A DNA stretch of 64,000 bases, taken from assembly GCA_964030475.1 (NCBI GenBank), contig CAXIPT010000001.1:12429823-12493822 (forward strand), written 5' to 3'. Position numbers and translations under genes: made by a program. Below, piece by piece: positions 42,901-48,900 of this stretch; position 1 is the first letter of the stretch; the number at the start of each line of letters is the position of its first letter. Below the pieces are notes generated by a model. The model worked only from the letters and a program-made list of their open reading frames with translations, was not told where the DNA came from and did not search any database. This stretch comes from Tethya wilhelma (lineage: Eukaryota > Porifera > Demospongiae > Tethyida > Tethyidae).

Positions 42901-45900
42901 AATGAAAATGAAAGCACTTACATGTATGGTGCATAAACCTGAGTGGGCTCAACTAGCATGCACACTAAACAAACAATAATTGTCCAAAAGACCATTAGTA
43001 CTTATTCAACAGGGCCCAGCTACATTCAGATTAGGCGTTCAGTTGAGCATGGTCTAGCTACATATATGAACTTTCAATGATGTAATGAGCTTGCCAGTCT
43101 CTTATAGCTAGCTAGATTATTATTGAGCTGTGCAGGCCACCCTTTTGCAACAATCTCTGATAAACTCAATTTAGAAAAATGATTGAATAGTTAGTTAAAC
43201 TTGATAAACAGCCACACTGATGCTTTTACGGTTATGCTTTTACTTTTACGGTTATGCTTTTACTGAGCCTGAAGTTCACAGATAGCTAAAAACAAAACAA
43301 AAAACAATACACAACTAAGCTACAAAGATGTATAGTTCTACAAAGTATTATCTAACGGATTACTAAATATAACTTGCGATCAATTACCTATAAAGCAGCA
43401 AAGCCAACTGAGCCAAGATCTGCATCATAACCTGCCCAAGCTCTACTGTATTTCTAGATAATGCACACTATAAGAGGCGTAATCAATGGATACGATCTCG
43501 AAGCTAAGAAGAAAAAAGCATTAAAAAGCATCAGATTCACACAGTACACACACACACACACACATATAATTCTCAGAAACTACAGCAATTCGCATGACTC
43601 TATACAACCGTGTTCAAGATAATATTGATTTATGAACGTAAGTACCTTACATTTTGAGCATAGAGCTGCTGTTCTTCAGATAATCTAGTAACAGACAGGC
43701 ACACACAAACAAAATGAAAAGGGCACCAAGGTGCCTAACTCTTGGTGCGATAGCACTATGCAGTATACCGTATAGCCGGAAAATTTGGCGAGAATTAAAT
43801 TTGGCGGATTGAGCAAACTTCGAATTTGGTGGATTTTAATTTGGCGGAGCGAGCCGATCACGTGCACAATATGCGTACGTACGCATATACGTATACGTAC
43901 ACGCACTAAATATTGGCGGATTTTAATTTGGCGCTACTAAGTCTCATCCGCCAATCCGCCAAATTTAATTCCCCGCCAAATTTTCCGGCTATACGGTATG
44001 ATCGATGATGCATGCTCACAATGACACATGCTGGGTAAATCCGCTAACTGATACAATGCAGTAGTCATGAATCGTAAGCTATAATTGAGGACACCAAACA
44101 TACAACAATAGGCTACATAGAAAATCTACAACCAATGTGGTCACTAGTGATGTTCTGATTAGCTATCTTTGTTTGCAAAGTATAGCTCTGGAACAGTGAT
44201 GTGACTAAACCAGATCACCATTCAATCATAACTGAGTTTCAACAAAAACTTGCTTACAATAATTATAACAAGGATTAAACAAGCCCTACATACTCCAGAA
44301 ACAAGCTCCTCTGTGGTTGTTGGTCTGTTATTTCAGCTGAAAGTTTCAGAATGAGCCAACTAGAGGTCACCGGACAACTTGATGCGAAACATGCTCCAGT
44401 CTTCATATTTCCAGCGATTATACTATACAACCATTCCTACATTTTTGCATGAAAAATTAGTAACCTACCCAAGATCATACTGAATATGCAACCACTGAAA
44501 ATCATGAAATTTTAACTATTTCAGGTGGTTGTTTCTTGGCAGTTGAACAGCTATACCCAGAAATACTCCTATATAGGGTAAATTTAACTTAGAAGAGTTC
44601 ATTGAAACTATTAAAAAGTCTTGATATTCTTTACATACTGGATGACAGTCCAATTCTCACATGTACTATGAGCCACAGTCCTATCCCTTCAATGTTCAGT
44701 TCACTGGACAACTTAATGTGAAAACTCACAGCAAGATAAGTTTTGGATCATATATTATTTACATCTTGAACTCTCAGAATTCCAATGGTTGCTACAATAG
44801 TCTTCCATTTGAGTCATGTTATTCACTCACAAACTCTTGGAAAAATTCATTTTTGGCAGCTCAAATTACCTGCGTGACGTCACAGATGGGTGTGGTTTTA
44901 GGTAATAATAAACGCGTGTTCTTAGTAACCACGCAGTTGTCCTTCGTATTTCGTGGTAAAGAACTCGAGATTGTTTCATCGACTATTCAAAAGAACTTAA
45001 ATTGTCAACTAAATTGCAAATATTTGAGTATTGACTTTCTTTGGTGTGTATGTGAACGGGACTTCTCATTTTCAGTTATTTCGCGTACATTAAATTTTTA
45101 ACAACTCTCTTATGTATGATGATCATGTGCAGTTTTAAAGGAACTGTGTCACTATATAAGCGTGTTTTGTTACCAAAAATAAAATGCGTGACGTTTTGTG
45201 ACATTTTTTGTTGACAAATGCGCAATATACTTACATACACGGAGCTAATATCCGGGCGTGGTACCCAGATCGCGCAAGAAACAAAATAAAAAACGTCACA
45301 AACGGTCATAAAACATCATAAAACGTCACGCATTTTATTTTTGGTAACAAAACAGTGCTTTTATAGTGACACAGTTCCTTTAATGTTATGTAACTTATGT
45401 TTGTAGGAGTGGCCAAAGTACATGATTTCGATCACGGTCGATACCCGGGTCTTAGTGTAGACTGACTAGATGAGCTTCTGGATAAACATTCCAAACTATT
45501 TAACGGGGACCTGGGTTGTTACAAGGGGCCTCCAGTCAAATTGTCTGTAAATGAAAATGCAACACCTAAATTTTACAAGGCCAGGCCTGTTCCCTTCTCC
45601 CTCAATGAGAAGGTGGAGAAAGAGTTGCAATCCCTGCAGGATAGAGGTATCATATCCCTTGTCCAACACTCTGACTGGGCAGCTCCAGTAGTTGCAGTTC
45701 TAAAAAAGTCAGGTGACATTCGCCTTTGCGGCAATTACAAGCTAACGATCAATCAGGCTTCCTCAACTGAGTCGTACCCATTGCCACATGTGGACAAACT
45801 ACTTTCAAAAATGGCTGGCTCCAAGTATTTTTCTAAACTGGATCTAAGTAGTGCCTACTTGAAGATGCCACTTGACCCCACTTCTAGAAAGTATGTTACC

Positions 45901-48900
45901 GCGAACACTCCAAAAGGCCTTTTTCAGTACACCTGGACTTCGCTGGTCCCTTTATGGGACAGATGTTTTTGATCATCGTCAACGCCAATTCCAAATGGCT
46001 TGACGTTCATATGATGTCTTCCATCACTTCATCCAGAACAATTGAGACTCTGCGTACTGTTTTTGCCACCCATGGCCTACCAAAGAAGGTTGTGACTGAC
46101 AATGGGTCCTCTTTTACGAGCGAAGAATGTCAATCATTCATGTCTGAGAATGGAATCTCCCATGTTACGACAGCTCCCTATCACCCGTCAAGTAACGGAT
46201 TGGCGGAAAGAACCGTTCAAACTTTCAAACGTGGGGTAAAAGCAACTCAAGGGAGTTCAATTCAAGAGAGACTGACCAAATTCCTTTTCACATATCGGGC
46301 ATCACTCCACATACCACAAAGGGAGTCTCTCCGGCAGAGTTACTCCTGGGTCGGCATCCCAGGTCTCGTTTTGATCGCCTGTTTCCTGACCTGCAACACA
46401 GTGTTTAGCAAAAACTGACTCAGCAAGCTACCTATCACGATAACTCTAAACCGTGTAGAAGTTTTTCTGTAGGAGATCCAGTGTTCACGAGGGATTTCTC
46501 TGCTCCTACAAACACTTGGATCTCAGGTTCAGTTGTCAAGGTCACTGGTCCCTTATCCTATCACATTGTGTTGGACGATGGCCGTACAGTTCATCGGCAT
46601 GTGGATGCAGTTTGGAAACGTCATGTTGGAACAGCTCCTATTTCAGATGATCATGCTATTGAAGACATTTATTTTCCTTCTAGCAGCAATTATAATGCTT
46701 AGAGTGGGCTGACACCTACATCACCTCCACCACCACCACCACCTCTACCCCCAACCCCAGTTTCCTCACAACCCAGAAGGTCCACTCATACCCGCCCATC
46801 TCCTGACAGATATGGTTTTGGAACCTTCATTTCCTATTGATGTACTATAAGTGTGTTACTTTCTTGCTATATTTTTTGTCACTTCTTGTCCAATTGGTTA
46901 ATTCGTTGTTCATTAAAGATAGCTTATTACAATACCCAAACAGCATGCTTATAAGTAGTGTTATTGCTTGCTAATTTACTTAAGCAAGTCAGCAGCCCCT
47001 CAGCTCTTTCTGTCAAGAAACATCTTTCAGCTAGCTCGTCTTTCAGTCAATTCTAAATAACGCACACAAACAAATAGGCGTGATTAGCAGGTGTGGCCTT
47101 GAAGCTTAGCACTCAGGGACACAGAAAATCTTCAGATCTCTGAAACTACAGGTTTTTGTAAAATGCTATGTGTAATTTTTTCAGATAATTTCGATTATTT
47201 TACTTTGGTATGTCGCTTTGGAAGACTGCATGGAGCCATTCTTGAGATATAGCTAGAACAAACACACACACACACAGACAAAATGACTATCGTGACCCTT
47301 GCTGCACATGCACACCAAGGGTTAATGACTACCGTAATCCTCTGCACATGCTGAGGCTTAATGAGCTATACCTAAAAGAATTTATTACAAGAAGAGCGAT
47401 GGAAAACAAATTAAACTAAATTTAAACTACTTGTCTTACCTCAAATTGTAATTGGGATTAGAATTTGATGTTGCAGGATCAGGTTTCTGTTGACTTTTCG
47501 TACCTGGAACAAATTCCTCTTGTTGGTCATAGGCAGGTCTCTTGTAAGCCTACAGAAGAATTCAAGGACGGTTAGTACATGACAACAAAGACTTATACAA
47601 GGTGTGATCAAGTGTACAGGTCTAATTTCATAAATCATTCAAGAGTGACTACTACATACACTCAGTTCAGTTAAAATGTATGCACAAAGGCAGATCTTGA
47701 GTTTTAAATGGGTGCCCCTTTAGCAACCATGCAGCTAGCTTAGGTGCTTGACCATACAAATCTACCTCCTTGTTGTTTTAAGCAAAGCAAACTGGCATCT
47801 CATATCTACCTTTTGCTTTTCATTGGTGGAAGTGTTTTCCGAAGCTGCAGCAGCATATGACTTAGACAGACCATTTGTATCAGAATTGACTCCTCCTTCA
47901 TCACTAGTAATTTTTGAAATTTTGTTGGCATGTTCATCTGATCCATTCGGACGCTTGCCAAGAGGTGACCGTATTAAAGGATCAGTTTTAGTTACAGTGA
48001 GTTGAGTTCTAGAAGATTCATTTTTAGGCTGCTGACTACCAGTATGAAAACCTTCTCCTTTGGTACTCACAGTTTGTGAATGCTTTCCTTCTGAAGGTTG
48101 ATTGTTTGTATCCATTGGAACACTACCAGTGGATGGACCAACAGAGCTATTCTTGTTGTCATTTGTGGGAGTATCTTTCTTAGTTATCTCCATGGGTGTT
48201 ACAGGAGGGACATGTGAAGAGGCTTCTGGCTTTTTTTTTGAGATATCTAGACTTTGCTTTTGAGATTCTCTTGATTGTCCAGGTGTTGCATTTTGTAGTT
48301 TAGTACCATCTGGTTGGATATTGTCTTCTTCTGTGTCCTTAGTTATCTCCATGGGTGTTACAGGGGGGACTTGTGAAGAGGTTTCTGCCTTTAGTTTTGA
48401 GTTGCTTGGACTTTGCTTTTCCAAAGCTCTTGATTGCTGAGTCTGACACTTGGGACAAACCTCAGTATTGCCAGTAATAAGCAGTTCTTTGCAGCTCGGG
48501 TTGACACACTCTGATCGTCCAGGTGCTACACTTTGTGGTTTATTACCATCTGGTTGAATATTGCCTACATCTGTGTTTTGTGACTCTATTTCAGTCTTCT
48601 GGTTAGCAGCAAGTTTCTTCACTTCTCTAGGTGGCTTAATATTAGGATCATTAACATGTAAAGATTCATCCATTGGTTCACTGCTATCGGTCTCTTTAGG
48701 AGATTGAGGATTTGTATGGTCCACTTTACCTGGTTCAGTTTTGGGATTCACTGGTTTCTCTGGAGATGAACTTTTCTCAGAACTAGGTTGTTTCGACTTG
48801 TCTTCCTTGTCTTTAGATGTTTCTTTCTCGGCATGGAGAATTTCAGCTCTGCACGCCTCACATTCTTTAGTTGCAGCTTGATCAAAATTTTTGGATTTGC

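Noticed and set aside
44661..45101. Plus-strand 146-codon frame
   Set aside because: No recognisable motif; it runs up to the TTAA MITE and is surrounded by repeats. Composition does not support a gene.
47801..47810. Donor at 47809 (AAAAG|GTAGAT) as the end of RNF213-like exon 1
   Set aside because: It exits in phase 0 and hits a stop in the next exon. The donor at 47765 exits in phase 2 and stays open.
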